64,000 nucleotides of DNA from Eutreptiella sp. 'Long Island Sound 2002' (lineage: Eukaryota; Euglenozoa; Euglenophyceae; Eutreptiales; Eutreptiaceae). The notes below the pieces were generated by a model that was not told where the DNA came from, ran no database searches, and was given only the letters and a program-made list of their open reading frames with translations. A program made the translations under genes and the position numbers. Positions 1 through 11,727 of the stretch are shown here, piece by piece. Location: positions 18,672,112-18,736,111 of the forward strand of contig OZ038392.1 in assembly GCA_964036045.1 (NCBI GenBank), written 5' to 3'. Each line of letters opens with the position of its first letter. Positions within the stretch are counted from its first letter, which is position 1.

Positions 1-1318
1 GGCTCTTCACTAACACATCGCGGAATGCATTAGCCAAGTCACAGGCTAAGTGACCAAGCTTAAACTTGTTCACTTGTGTTACACAACAAAGACGTGGCGG
101 GGTGAGATCAATGCCGGCTCCTATAAGCGGACACTGACTATCTACACAAAGGAGATGACTTAGAAATTGGCTCGTAGGCAGAAATTTGATGGATGTGGTA
201 CTACAGGAATTCCTCAGAGTGTGATATCCAAAGAGAACAAATGGAATAATCAAATGACTCATGGTATGTGTTTGTGTGTGTGTTGTATGTGTAGTGTGAT
301 GAGGGAGGGAAAGTGTGAAAGATCCAAGTAAGTCTGTCATGCTGATGGTCTGGTCGGGGGGATAGAGAATGTAATGTTGTAGACTACAGACACTCAATTG
401 AGCACTCTCAAACCCGGTAATTGAGGCTGTACCAGGCAATCTAGCGAAAGTTAACCAAGCGGAACGTACCCGTAGTGGTTCGGTAGCAAATTTGAGGATA
501 AACTAGCTCTTAAGACAAAATGACCTAGGTCAATGATCGCGAGGGTTGGAAAAGAGATTCATTCCTCACAACTTGCAGTTAATCAACAAAAGTTGAGTGG
601 ATACGAATTGATTGTTCGTCGCTGCGACCCAAAACTCGGGGTCTATTGCGCAAAAGGTGCTCATAGAACTACGTAGGGCAGATCAATTACGGACCATATT
701 GCATGTTGAGCGGTATGGGCAAGCCCTTGCAATAAGGAAGTAATGCAATAAGTATGAAATGTAAGATTTGCAAAGTGAAACGCAATGAATGAGTGACCTT
801 TGTGGACGAAATGAATGAAATGCAATCCGAATGGAGAGTAGAATACGTCACTAGTCAAACGCTTGCCTTGACGGCCATGCAGTGAAGGATGAGATGCATG
901 GTAGAGCGAAATGATAACAAATCACTTCCTAGCTCAAATGCAATGGTGCTCAAGTGAAATAGCTTGATAAATTCAGGCTTCCAGAAAGGGTCTCAGCACA
1001 CGCATGAGTGGCCGACCGTGTCCAGAAGTCATGCAGTCTATGCAAGGTCTCGGCAACCCATGAGAGGGCACGGACCGTGCTTAGAACTACATTGAATTAT
1101 GTCGGGAGGTACGGTAAGGAGATGAAAATCAGTTAAATGGCATTGCATGCTAACATTCCGGCCTGCACCTACTGGAATGGTTACCTCTATTACAGTACCA
1201 GCGCCTTGCGGCACTTCTCCTCACCACCCTGCCCTACAGGGGGAGGACCAGAGACATTAAGTTGCTTACGCAACCGTTAGCATTAGGGTAATACCATAAA
1301 ATCAATGCACCTCCTACA
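1..1318. other. non-coding DNA, nothing recognised
   Basis: No open frame here has recognisable protein similarity, and I see no RNA gene. There is a short TG-rich patch near 270-300. The only open frames are short and look random in composition. Confidence 0.5.
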
Positions 1319-1361
1319 CTAGCTAGTTAGCTAGCTAGTTGGCTAGAGTAAGTAAGTAAGT
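1319..1361. repeat. simple repeats CTAG/TTAG and GTAA
   Basis: A run of CTAGTTAG-type units is followed directly by four tandem GTAA tetramers. It is a low-complexity microsatellite with no evidence of function. Confidence 0.7.
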
Positions 1362-1849
1362 AAGTTTTGCAAGCTTCTTCCGCGACCAGTTACCACCACC
1401 AATCTCTCTCATCGGAGAATGGTCACAAAGACCCAAAGAGAGATCAATGCCAATGGTTTGGTCGAGTGCGGTCTTTTAATGTTTCACTTGGGTGCTCCTG
1501 CATTGAGTCTTCTCTTCCGCCTTCCGCTCACACCCGTCTTTCGCCTCCCTACTCCCTGGTGGCAACAAGCCCCACGCCTTCTTTGTCCCCATGACAACGG
1601 GCCAGCCGAACTGAGCCACTCAGCCTGGGGAGTCGAAGGGAAAGGCTTAGACGGTGAATGCGGCGGTCGCAAACGGTCTGTTAATGGTTGTGGCCAAGTT
1701 TGTTTTGTGGCCCAAAAAGACAACAAAATGTTTCACTATTTATTGCGTGTCTAAGATAATTATGAGGTATCTACCTTTCTACCTAGGCTAAGCCTAGTCA
1801 GAATGAATCAAAACTGATGCAAACAATCACAAACTGCAATATCATACAA

Positions 1850-2900
1850 TGATTCAAGGTTAGAAGACCACAGAAATCGCGAATGGTTTTGCAAAACAAT
1901 GACCGAAAACCATGTTTTTCCTTGAAAATGCCCAACTTCTGCACCTTTTTTCTGTACCATGTTGCTGAGATGTCAGAAAAAGAATATCTGAACTCTGTAG
2001 GGCATGTCCTCAGGTTTGCGAAACATATTTGATGTTGCCCCAACTCATCATAGGCTCAGAGAAATAGAAGTTGGGGGGAGACACATGAATCTCACATGAC
2101 ACACATGCTGAAAAACCATCAAAAAAGCATAAGGAAACCGAGATTTTTCACTGCCATTGCATTTTCCACAAAGTCCAACGAATGGATATCTGCAAACTAG
2201 ACACCATTATCTTTCGAAAACAGCTTTGATGACTGATCAACTCACCATAGGTCCTGAGAAAGGTATTTTTCTTGTAGCATCATGACCAACAGGTGTGAAA
2301 ACATGCTTTCATGCACTAAGTTGACTACCATGGGAAAAATTCATTCTTGACCAAAGAAATTCAAAGAAAACATGTTTTTGGAACTCCATGCTCCAGTGTT
2401 TGTAAAACACCTTGGTTCAGGTTCGAACTCACCATGGTCCGAGAAAAATGATTAAACATCCAAAATCATTTTGCATGATTTTTGACCAAGCGGTTTGTGT
2501 AGTAACTTGTTGCATTTTCACCATAGCCATTCTTATTTTCTGAAAATAAACATGACTCAGGAATCGAAAGCACGTACTTCAGTGTTGTTCAGAAAAATAA
2601 TATTGAACCTCAAACCTTTTTTCTCTGGGAGATATGAAGGAAGCACCAAAGGCACTTTTGAGGGGTTTTTGGGGTTTGGTTCATGGGTGACTTTGTTGAG
2701 GATGAGAAAAATAGCGAAAGAATTGTTTTCAAAAAAGTGAAGTAAAGTATAGAAGCGTACCACTGTCTACTTCCGAAAAATACGTGGTTCAGATTTTTTC
2801 AGCGCAGTGGTGCGAAGATATGCGTAAATCACCAAATGTCATCTTCGGTTGTTTTAGAGGGTTTGGCAAAAAGTGATTCATGGGTCATCCCGAAAAAATC
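1850..2900 (+). repeat. degenerate tandem repeat, unit about 190 bp
   Basis: A diverged phrase resembling AACTCACCATAGGTCC followed by GAGAAA recurs at about 2039, 2238 and 2423, with weaker echoes near 2680 and 2880. Each copy is preceded by a similar A/T-rich stretch and followed by a segment with CATGAC and CATGC words. Spacing is roughly 185-255 bp, so this looks like an old satellite-like array. The boundaries are approximate. Confidence 0.4.
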
Positions 2901-4422
2901 ACAGAAAATAGCCCTGGAGGAGTTGAAACAAAGTGAGAGTCGCATTTGAAAGCTAGCGCCCTCTGCTTTACAACAACGCTTTAGTTGGCGCGATTCGACG
3001 CACTGGCGCGTAGTTATGCGTAAAATCAAAGTAGGCAATTTTCGACATTTTTGGCCTTTTGATAGATGAAAGAGATGGAAGAAATCATGAAGAAATCAAA
3101 GCTTTTGGGCTCCAAGGAGGGTGCACAGTGACTGGGGTGGGGATTTATAGTCACGGACCGTCGCTGTTGCCCCTTCCCTTGACAGAGGGTCAACCAGAGG
3201 GACCGTAAGCAAGGAGAAGTAAAGCCTTGAGAAGCAAAACAACAAGCATGCAAAATGTAGCAAACAAAAGCCACACAATCAATGGCTCTAGGCCTCAAAG
3301 AGCCTCAAGAGAGCCTGCAGAAGCTCGCTGGCAGCGCTCTCGCAACACGTCGTCGTCGTAGAAGTCGTCGTCATCGTCGCTAAAGCTCTGGCGAAGCGCT
3401 TTGTGTAGTCCAAGTTCACCACTTCTTTGAAACTTCTTGTTAAGTTAAAATCCTTCAAAATCTTCACCAACCTCAATGAAATAAACGCACTGGACGCCTT
3501 TTCGAACTCTTCTGAAGCCTCTGGCGTCGTCGTATTTGCGTAAAGGTCGCTTCACGCTACGCTCCTCCAGTCTTCGAATTTATTCCAAGGTTCTTTGACC
3601 ATAGGAGGAAGTATACCTTCAAGACTTCAAAGTTTCCTGAACTTTTTGATAAATTCAAGCAAGGAACTCACTTTACTTGAACAGCGTACGCTGGCCCAGC
3701 TGCTGCTCGTCGTCCTCGTCGTCGTCGACTTGCTGGAACTTCAGATTACTGGACTGTCATATGCTTGTGCTTGGGTGCATATAGAAAACCCATGTTCCTT
3801 GTCTTGCACTTAAAAATCAAATGGTTTCCAATGTTCTCCATTACAATTGATCTTGTTGGCAAGTACAGGACACAGGCAACAGCAAGAAGACGAAGTTGTG
3901 AACGAACATTGAGCTGGACCAACTGGCTGGTCCAGTAATACGGGTTCACATGCCTAAATAACAAGAAAATTTATATAACAATAAATTCTCATTGCAAAGG
4001 CAATAAAACCTATATTTTATCAACTTTCTGAGTAGTCTATCTTATCACAGGCCTTGTCAACATTACGTAAATTGCTGTCGGCGGCAAAAGACGGCGACAG
4101 TTGCGAGAGGCCATCTGAAGCTTTGAAATAGCTTCAAAATAGCTTCTAATACATTAGAACCTTCTAAAATAGCATAAAACATGATTAAATCACATTATAA
4201 GCATATGAGATGTGATTTTTCATGTATGGCTACTAATGTATCCTAGATCTCTGCTCTCTGTAGTGTATCTAAGAGCAGTAGAGTCTAGCAGCAAGCTATA
4301 GGCTTGGAATATAAGCCAAATATGAGCTAATATCCTAGTGTTCTAGGATCTTGAAGCTTGGAGAGGTCTAGTATAGATCCTCCAGAAAGCTTCTGAGAGG
4401 CCTAAATGCCCTGACTTATTAC
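2901..4422. other. non-coding DNA with GTC/GTCGTC clusters
   Basis: No supported gene. GTC-repeat patches occur at about 3345-3375 and 3705-3730, and the stretch from about 3990 to 4400 is A/T-rich. I see no LTR boundary or target duplication. Confidence 0.45.
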
Positions 4423-4473
4423 AGGCTGGGCACCTCTTTTTGAGAGGTCCTGGGTTCAATTCCCGGTCAGCCT
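4423..4473 (+). ncRNA. 51-nt tRNA-like fold (acceptor stem, one hairpin, T-arm)
   Basis: The ends form a 7-bp acceptor-like stem, AGGCTGG with TCAGCCT, with one G-T pair. Next to the 3' strand is a T-arm (about 4450-4466) with a 5-bp stem and loop TTCAATT, which matches the Pol III B box GGTTCAATTCC. Between acceptor and T-arm there is only a hairpin with stem ACCTCT/AGAGGT, where a D-arm and anticodon arm would be expected. It may be a deleted tRNA copy that kept a long variable arm, a SINE head, or a minimal tRNA-like element. No function is claimed. Confidence 0.4.
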
Positions 4474-4900
4474 AGCTAAGTATGAAGATCCCATGTGACA
4501 TGGCAGTGACCTCATCGCCACATGCCCTGCCACCTCAGCACATATGGGACCCAAAACAAAGAGTGCACATCTCCTGAGATGGCACTATGGAGATTGAGTG
4601 ACCATGGGGCAGTTTTCCAACTCTTTTTCCAAAGCATTTCAGCTATCTTTGTGAATATGCAATCCGATTTGCCCGGAGTTGCAGTTTGTGTGAATATTCT
4701 TTCATCTTTCACTGTTTACAATGCAGCCCTTCATGCTTTGATCCTGATTCTCTTCTACTTGCTTATCTCTGGCTTGGGCGATCCTGGATTGGTTGTATTT
4801 CAGCAAACAAAACATTTTACTCATCAAAAACAAGCAGCAGGAAGCCCTACACCAGCAGCAAGCAGCAGGAGAGGCACAAACACAGTGGTGAAATCACTAT

Positions 4901-6004
4901 AAAACTTTCTTCGAGGGAAGCCTGATAGATAGCCGTCCATTCCCACTGGAAGTCTGCGTTAAACATCGCGGTCAGAGGGGCTGCGACAGCTTGGAACCCT
5001 TCGACAAACTGCTGGTAAAATCCACACAATCCAATGAATTGTGGAACTTCATGAACCGTAGTTGGCGGCGGCCAACCTCGAATGACCTTGATCTTTTGGG
5101 GGTCCATGTGTACTCCATCTTTGTCGATGATGTATCCACAGAAGGGTACTCGACTCTGGAAGAATGTGGATTTATCGATGCAGGGAAAGAGCTGGTGCTT
5201 ACGGAGTAGTTCATGTACCAAATCCAGATGTCATTGGTGTTCATCCGCATCCTTCCAGAAGACGAGGATGTCGTCGATGTACACCCATACAAAGATCCCC
5301 AAGTGATGTCGAAGGACATCATTCACGACGCGTTGGAACAACGATGGCGCATTACAAAGGGCAAAGGGCATAACAACCCACTCGAAGGCGCCAAATTGCG
5401 TGTTGAAGGCGGTTTTCTCGATATCTTTGCCTTGGATTCGGATCTGGTGGAACCCACTAACAAGGTCGATCTTCGAGAATACGGTGGAACCCCCCAGTGT
5501 ACTCAAGATGGATTGGATCGATGGCAAAGGATATCGATCTCTTTCAGTTCGTGTATTCAACGCTCGGTAGTCGACGCACATGCGCCATTTACCATTCGCT
5601 TTCTTCACCAGTAGGCAACCTGCTCCGTATGGACTCGAGGATGGTCTGATCCGACCAGATCGAGGCAACTTGTCCAATTGTCGTCGAAGTTCATCTAGTT
5701 GGCTCGGATCCATTTTGTAAGGGTGTACCCACGGTGGATTGTCTTCCGAATCGAGGTGTATTCGATGATCTCTTCCAGGTCGATACGGAGGTAGGTCTCC
5801 ATACTCCGCTTTCTCCCGGTCGTAGAGGTCCGCCCACTTGTGTAAACGATTCGGCAGTTTGCGTCGAACGGGGTCAAGCCCGTCATCATTGCCATCACTG
5901 GCTTGCATCTTATACATGAGATCGACCGGCACTGCTTGTCGAGGCATGCAGCACAGGTAGGTAGGGTAGGTATCTTCGGGAGCTCGGTATGCCTCCTTTG
6001 ACAT
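4901..6004 (-). pseudogene. decayed Ty3/gypsy reverse transcriptase fragment
   Basis: This is the RT core of a Ty3/gypsy (Metaviridae) polyprotein. Reading from 6004 downward, it has the pre-RT linker, the KMDPSQLDELRRQLDKL helix, the primer-grip region with MCVDYRALN, and the catalytic box YIDDI near 5285. A single in-frame TGA at 5231-5233 interrupts it. The same frame then continues through the RT thumb and the start of RNase H (CGYIIDKDG and GLCGFYQQF motifs) and loses similarity at about 4901. Protease, most of RNase H, integrase and LTRs are absent. A 147-bp piece of its 5' part (5810-5956) is repeated at 7255-7401. It is a dead fragment unrelated to the intact elements E1-E3: its RT sequence is much closer to generic chromoviral RT than theirs. 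Confidence 0.85.
5810..5956. repeat. 147-bp direct duplication, copy 1
   Basis: It lies inside the RT fragment and matches 7255-7401 with two visible substitutions. The two copies bracket a 1.3-kb block that contains the 65-bp minisatellite. Confidence 0.9.
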
Positions 6005-6538
6005 TGCAGGAAGAAGGTCTTACCAAGGGGACGTCCTGTCCCTCCCACTGCCCTATGTCAGGTGCCTCTTGAGCCGCTCCCGCATGTGCTTGGGAACGCA
6101 TTGTCACGGCCACCCGGTCCATGTGTCCCAGGTGGGAGGGTGTCCCCACATGTGTCCATGAATAGGGCCAAATGCCCCCTCCTTTGGGCGGCAGCTCTGG
6201 GGGCTGCCCAGCCGTGTGGAGTATCTCTCACCACAAGGGGTATTGCTCCCGCTAGTCTACGGTACGACCGCCTCACCCTTGTGGCTTGAGTTGCGGGGCC
6301 ACTCTGCTTGGCAGGCGACCCCCTCCTGGACTGTGTACCGGCTCGCCTGTCACCGGTTGCTTCCATGGCTCCGGGTGACGTTTGCCATGGTCCCCGATGC
6401 AGCCTCGCCGGGCTCGGACCAGTGGCCTTGGAGTACCGCTCCTGCCACTGGCCCGGTGGGTCGGCTGGGTCGCCCCAGTGCGTCCGACCCATGGGGTGTT
6501 GGTTCTTTCCTGTCCCTCGGCCGCCCTACGTGTGTGCA

Positions 6539-7210
6539 GTGTCCTGGGCCGCTTGGCTCCTGTTCACCGGTGTGCCCGCGCGGTTTGCTGTGTTGCGTCT
6601 GCGGTGTCCTGGGCCACTTGGGTCCTGTTCACCGGTGTGCTCGCTCGGTGTGTGGTGTTGCGTGTGCGGGGTTCTCGGCCACTTGGCTCCCGTTCACCGG
6701 TGTGCCCGCTGGATGTGTCGTGTTGTTCGTGCGGTGTCCCGGGCCACTTGGCTCCTGTTCACCGGTGCGCCCGCTCGGTGTGTTGCTTTGCGTGTGCGGA
6801 GTCCTGGGCCACTTGGCTCCTGTTCACCGGTGTGCCCGCTCGGTGTGTTGTGTTGCGTGTGCGGTGTCCTGGGCCACTTGGCTCCTGTTCAGTGGTGTGC
6901 CCGCGCGGTTTGTTGTGTTGTGTCTGCGGTGTCCTGGGCCACTTGGCTCCTGTTCACCGGTGTGTCCGCTCGGTGTGTTGTGTTGTGTGTGTGGCGTCCT
7001 GGGCCCCTTGGCCCCCGCTCATCGGTGTGCCCGCTCGGTGTGTTGCTTTGCGTGCGCGGTGTCCCGGGCCTCTTGGCTCTTGTTCACCGGTGTGCCAGGC
7101 CGTGGTGTCTCGTCCCTTTGTTGCCCTCGGTGCGCGCGCGTGTGCGGTGTCCTGGCCCTCGTGGCGCCCGTTCACCGGTGTGCGCGCTGTGTGCGGTGCG
7201 CGTGTGCCAT
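6539..7210 (+). repeat. minisatellite, 65-bp unit, about 10 copies
   Basis: Units begin with GTGTCCTGGGCC at 6539, 6604, 6669, 6734, 6799, 6864, 6929, 6994 and 7059, exactly 65 bp apart. A longer variant unit and a terminal copy starting at 7147 follow. The consensus also includes TTCACCGGTGTGCCCGC. Since 65 is not a multiple of three, the long Val/Cys-rich open frames across it in three phases are by-products of the repeat and not a gene. Confidence 0.95.
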
Positions 7211-7254
7211 TGGTGGTTGTGTCCCTCTTCCTCCCCCCCTAATTTTCGTTTTTT

Positions 7255-7401
7255 TTTCTCCCGGTCGTAGAGGTCCGCCCACTTGTGTAAACGATTCGGC
7301 AGTTTGCGTCGAACGGGGTCAAGCCCGTCATCATTGCCATCACTGGCTTGCATCTTATACATTAGATCGACCGGCACTGCTGGTCGAGGCATGCAGCACA
7401 G
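7255..7401. repeat. 147-bp direct duplication, copy 2
   Basis: It is nearly identical to 5810-5956 within the RT fragment. Beyond 7401 the sequence no longer matches the RT element, so this copy marks the outer edge of the minisatellite insertion or rearrangement. Confidence 0.9.
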
Positions 7402-8319
7402 AAATACTAGATCTCCCATGAGATCAGCTCGACCAAAAAATAAGATAAGTGCTAAAAATTAAGATTTCGCATCTAAAAAAAAAGCTTGGACCCAGGGGAA
7501 GGGGCATTTGGTCATGCTCAGAAAAATAGAACTCAGAAGTTGGGTTACCGATTAAAGCAGAGGAGAGTTGTAAAGGTTAATGGAAACCTATTTTTTCGTT
7601 AATATGGAAGCATTTGAAAACCTGTTGTGCGAATATTCAATAATCATCCAGCTTGTTGACTGAATTGAAGCGTCTGTCAGCAGTTCACATCACGTATGTA
7701 TGCATGTATGGACTGCTCAAATCAATGTTTGGTTCTGCAGATGGCATTTTCCTCACAAAACGATAGATGACACACTCAGTGATCTTGAACAACCTGGAAT
7801 GAAGCCATGAAGCCACACACCAAATATCCATGGCCTCGTGCAAATACCCATCTCGACAGCAGACCCGGATGACGCTAACTTCCCCATCGAAAATACCGGA
7901 ATGGGGAGAAGCAAGACTTGGTTATCAAATGCAAGCTTGAGCACTCAACATTCTCGAGCGCGAAAATCACAGAGCCCACTCACCTTCCTTCAACGAATAC
8001 TTTTTTTCAGAAACAAAGGAACAATGTTCTATGTCAATCCGTCACATGAAACAGATTCCAGACCAGACCACAGAGAGACCACACAGCACCCTCTGCATGT
8101 ATTTGGTATTTGATGTCGAAGTTTCGGCAGACTTTTGATTTCGCCTTTTTGGCGTGCCCTAGTGCACACCCTGGACTCCAGGCTCAGGAGGCTTGTACCC
8201 GGTTAGTTTGCACCATCTTGGAGCCCAAAGGGCCCGGAGGCAGGGGGCTTGGTCCTCGGGCTGGCTGAAACTGGATTTCCGGGGTGCATGTTGGTTGTCA
8301 TCATCGCAGTTGGTTGTCA
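7402..8319. other. intergenic DNA downstream of the ASST-like gene
   Basis: No supported coding region. A short tandem GATGACAACCAAC duplication at about 8296-8325 sits at the 3' end of the host gene. Confidence 0.4.
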
Positions 8320-9476
8320 TCATCCCTTGTGCACTCCCTGCCCCAAGTCCATGTATTCTCGCGAATGTCTGTTGATTTTCCATTCAGTTTGAAAGCCGGT
8401 GCTTGAGCAAACCAACACACGCATGGGTGGCTTATGAACCATTCGCAGGGCTGTGTATTGCATATAGGGTAACAACTCCAATACATGAGATGTGCAGCCC
8501 GTGGCATTATAAATAGTGATGTTTGCCAGCATGGGCTCCATGTCCCAAAAAGGGGCATGCAAGCTCAGATAACCTGAGGCAAAATGGAGGCCAAAACTGC
8601 GAACAATAATCCGAGCACCATATATAAAGGAACCATTGAAGGTACAGGCCACCAATGGCCTAGTAGAAGGTTGGTGCAAAGACTTGACAATGAGCTCCTG
8701 ATATGGTGGATTACCAAATTCACCACCAATGAGATTTGCAGGAGCATTGAAAACTGCACCACCACCTGTACGGTGTGCATTGTTAGGGCCTGTAATGTCC
8801 ACAACAGAGAAAGCCACTCTGTTGGCTTCATCAATGAAAACAACCGATATTTTGTTCGGGTATGAATTCTGTTGCGGCCAGTTCAAATCATTGTTATTAA
8901 AGACACCATACCTTCCATATCCTAGAGGGGTACAAAAATGAATATCAACCCATGGTATCGGCAGGACACCGGACCGAGAAGGGTAAAGGGGAATTGTACC
9001 ATGTTCGCCTATAGCCCAGAGCAACTTCTTGCTTCGGCGATGAAACTTGTAGGCCGTGCTCTGGTATAGCGCGGTGAACAGTACAGCATTCTCAGATGGA
9101 AAATACCACAGGCTGTTGCAATGGAATGGCTCCATATTGCTCTTGGCCGCGAGGCGGTCCGGGGTGACGATTGCTTTATGGCAAATGACTTCTTCTACTG
9201 CCATTGTCCAGATGACGCTCCCGTTCCTGTGGATCTCGGTAATGTTCTCCAGAAGATAGGTAGCATTCGACAAGAGTGGTGGGCATGGCCTGGTTAGCTT
9301 TCGCCTGCTGGCCTCCAAATAGAAAATGGAGTTTGTCGTGCGGATATACGTGGCATCATGAGTGGCAAGCCTCAAAGGAGTTTCCTCAATTCGACCATCT
9401 GTCAAATTCATTATTGCATAGGAAGGCACTGCAAACCCAAGATGATCGTCTGCCGTGTCAGTGGTGCTTGACATAA
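8320..9476 (-). pseudogene. arylsulfotransferase-like gene, 3' part (split by E1)
   Basis: This is the C-terminal ~383 codons of a secreted protein whose 5' end is at 49946-50284, 40 kb away. The E1 target duplication CATAA lies at 9472-9476 and 49946-49950. Joining the flanks with one copy keeps the frame and gives a predicted protein of about 496 residues. The order of features resembles the ASST (aryl-sulfate sulfotransferase) beta-propeller family. A segment like HxNSxxxxPSENAVLF is followed by a repeat of the type YKFHRRSKKLLWAIGEHG, then by an IHF-containing stretch where the family has its catalytic His region. Several N-glycosylation sequons (NLT, NAT, NIT, NGS) fit a secretory protein. 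It ends without a membrane anchor. The open frame extending into E1's LTR (to 9633) is artefactual. Family assignment is from remembered motifs only. Confidence 0.6.
9472..9476. repeat. E1 target-site duplication CATAA (left)
   Basis: A perfect 5-bp match to 49946-49950, immediately outside the E1 LTRs. The size is typical for Ty3/gypsy integration. Confidence 0.93.
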
Positions 9477-10008
9477 TGAAAGTGCTGCCCTGGGTCGTTG
9501 AGGGTGCCGGAGGGCTCGGGGCCGGCAAGACCAGTGGGGCAGGCACGCGAGGAGTCTCCCTGGATGTTGTTATTGGGGGTAGAACCGGATACTCGTACAC
9601 CAACGGAGGCGAGAGCAGCGACAACAGAAGCAAGGTCCATGCTGATTGTGGTCCGGCAGAAAATCCCAGTCTATGAAGAAAATTGAGGGGAATTTTTCTA
9701 AATACATCTGAGTGTCCAAAACTGTCTGAAAAGATTTAAATAATCCAATTATGTAAAAATGTTTGGCCGATCTGGCCCGCGAGCGCGCGTCAGCGGCAAA
9801 TGGCGATTCCAGCTAAAATAGCGGAACGCGGCGGATTTACGGGAAATGGACCGCGGAATCAAATCCGGCATATCAGAAATATATAGGAAATATCCTGTGA
9901 CTGAGCTGCGAGGCGGCAATTCCGCCGAAGCAAAGAAAATGACCAAAATGTAGCCAATCTGGGCAGAATGTCTGAAAATCTGAGCAGATGGGGCTAGACG
10001 CACTTACA
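9477..10008 (-). repeat. E1 3' LTR (532 bp)
   Basis: Plus-strand ends TGAAAGTGC and GCACTTACA form a 9-bp imperfect terminal inverted repeat (one mismatch). It matches 49414-49945 with about two substitutions. A minus-strand TATA-like word, ATTTAAAT, lies near 9737. Confidence 0.95.
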
Positions 10009-10018
10009 CTCCCCCTCC
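10009..10018 (-). other. E1 polypurine tract
   Basis: On the minus strand, GGAGGGGGAG directly abuts the TGTAAGTGC start of the 3' LTR. This is the expected position for the plus-strand primer. Confidence 0.85.
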
Positions 10019-11727
10019 AAAAACACACTGGGGTGTGTCGCTACGTCAACGAAGAACGTAGTGCGGGTAAGTCCCAGAAAAACATAGAAATGTAGCCTTG
10101 ATGGGCGAAATCTGCTTGATCTGACCTGATTTGGGCTGAATTGGCACTGAATCAGGCTGGATGAACCTGAAATGAGACAGAATGAGAAGTGACGAACAGT
10201 CCTCCGTGCAGTAAAACATTAGGTCAAGGGCTAAAAAGCATGTAAACGTATCGAGAATCGATACCAAACCATGCATTGGTTGAGAATGAGGTAGATTATT
10301 GATGGATTGAGTGGGGGGATCAAGATTTGGAGTGACATCTCAGCGCTCTGGCACAGTTTCGCTGTCGCGGGCACGCTACGGTGTCCTCGCCGAACTCTAC
10401 ATCGTGTTATCCCGCTTTTGTCGTTCTGAAAAGTACAGCATGTGGCTCAGAATTAGCGCATCTGGTGGATGATCACAAAATTGAGCAAGATTGAGAGTCA
10501 AATTGAGCAGAGATTAAGGGGATGAGACAATCACAGTGAGGAAAAACAAATACAGATGTAGTCTGTAGACCCTAAGTGAACCACAGAAGGTAAAGATGTT
10601 TTTCTGTTCACTTAGATCTAAACAGATCTTCGAGGAATGATGGGAGATGACAAGGCAATCAACCTAAATTGTCCCACAATGAGTAAATTCCCTGAGATGG
10701 AGGTGAAATGCGGCGGAATGTCTACAACTGAAACTACTAACACTTTCGTTTAGACTAAAGTTAATATATATTGTCGTTCATTCAGCTCAATTGTGCTTTC
10801 CGGCACGTTGGTTCGCGAGCATCCAACAGATTCCATCAAAATGTGGATCATGTGATGATGCATCATGATGGGACATGATAGCCCTGGATCCTTGGCATGT
10901 AACGCGCCGAAGGTTCTCTGAAGGCGCTTTACTGACAGTATATAACTGAGAGACACCGAATTTACAGTGGCGGTGGTGTCAATCGACTTGGACAAGGCCA
11001 ATCTTTCGATGAAGTCCCACAAGACACTTGGATTCACCATTCTCAACAGTTTCAGGTCGGATTGAGCTCACATTGGCGTGTGCCAAAAATACAACGAAGC
11101 TTACGGACTTCAGAGGTTGCTTTTAGAAGTCTTTAGAGCTCCTATCTGAAGGTTGTCTGAACAATTGACGTCTGGGTTTCGTACAACAGTGGCAGAATGA
11201 TGGACAAACCTGAGAAATTCAAGGTAAATTTGAGGATCCTGGATCTGAATCTGGACTTTGGCGTCAGCATCACAGCAAATGAAGGTGAGATCTGAGTTCC
11301 TGGCGTCGCATCTGGTGCAGCCAGTACTACAGGGGGTGCCTGTAGGAGTGAATGTCACCGGCCGGTGTTTTGATTATGTACATTTGCTTCCATCTGCACG
11401 AGTAGCCAAATTCCAAAGATGCACAGACCAACAGAGACAAGATTACCCCGAATCTGCCTGAATTAAGCCTGAGTTTGGTTTTTTCTGAACACGGCAGCAC
11501 ACTCCGTGGCTTTCGGCTTTCGACTTTCGATACGTTACCGAACGGAGACCAAAGAAAAATGGATTGATTGACGTCAAATTATCAAACATTCGCAGTTCTC
11601 CACATCATGACATAAACAGAAAGAATGAACAGTGGATTGAGCAGAATGTGATAGGATGGCTTCCTCAATTCGGCCAAGCACGAATACATGTGACCACCAA
11701 CCTGTCTGGCCTGGCCCTCGTACGGCT
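10019..11727 (-). other. E1 3' region between pol and PPT
   Basis: This 1.7 kb belongs to E1, lying between its pol (cut off at the E2 boundary) and its polypurine tract. I find no convincing coding frame. A small inverted repeat, CACACTGGGGTGTG, lies at about 10025-10038. The last codons of E1 pol, if any, should be next to 11727, but no clear in-frame continuation is visible. Confidence 0.5.

Noticed and set aside
6216-7421. Long plus-strand open frames of up to 401 codons over the 65-bp repeat
   Set aside because: Three overlapping frames are open at once because of the repeat's composition, and the 65-bp period shifts the frame at each unit. No protein logic.
8320-9633. An envelope-like glycoprotein gene of the retrotransposon (many N-glycosylation sites, next to an LTR)
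   Set aside because: The open frame crosses the E1 LTR boundary. The CATAA target duplication and exact frame continuity with 49946-50284 show it is host sequence, and its motifs fit an ASST-like protein with no membrane anchor.
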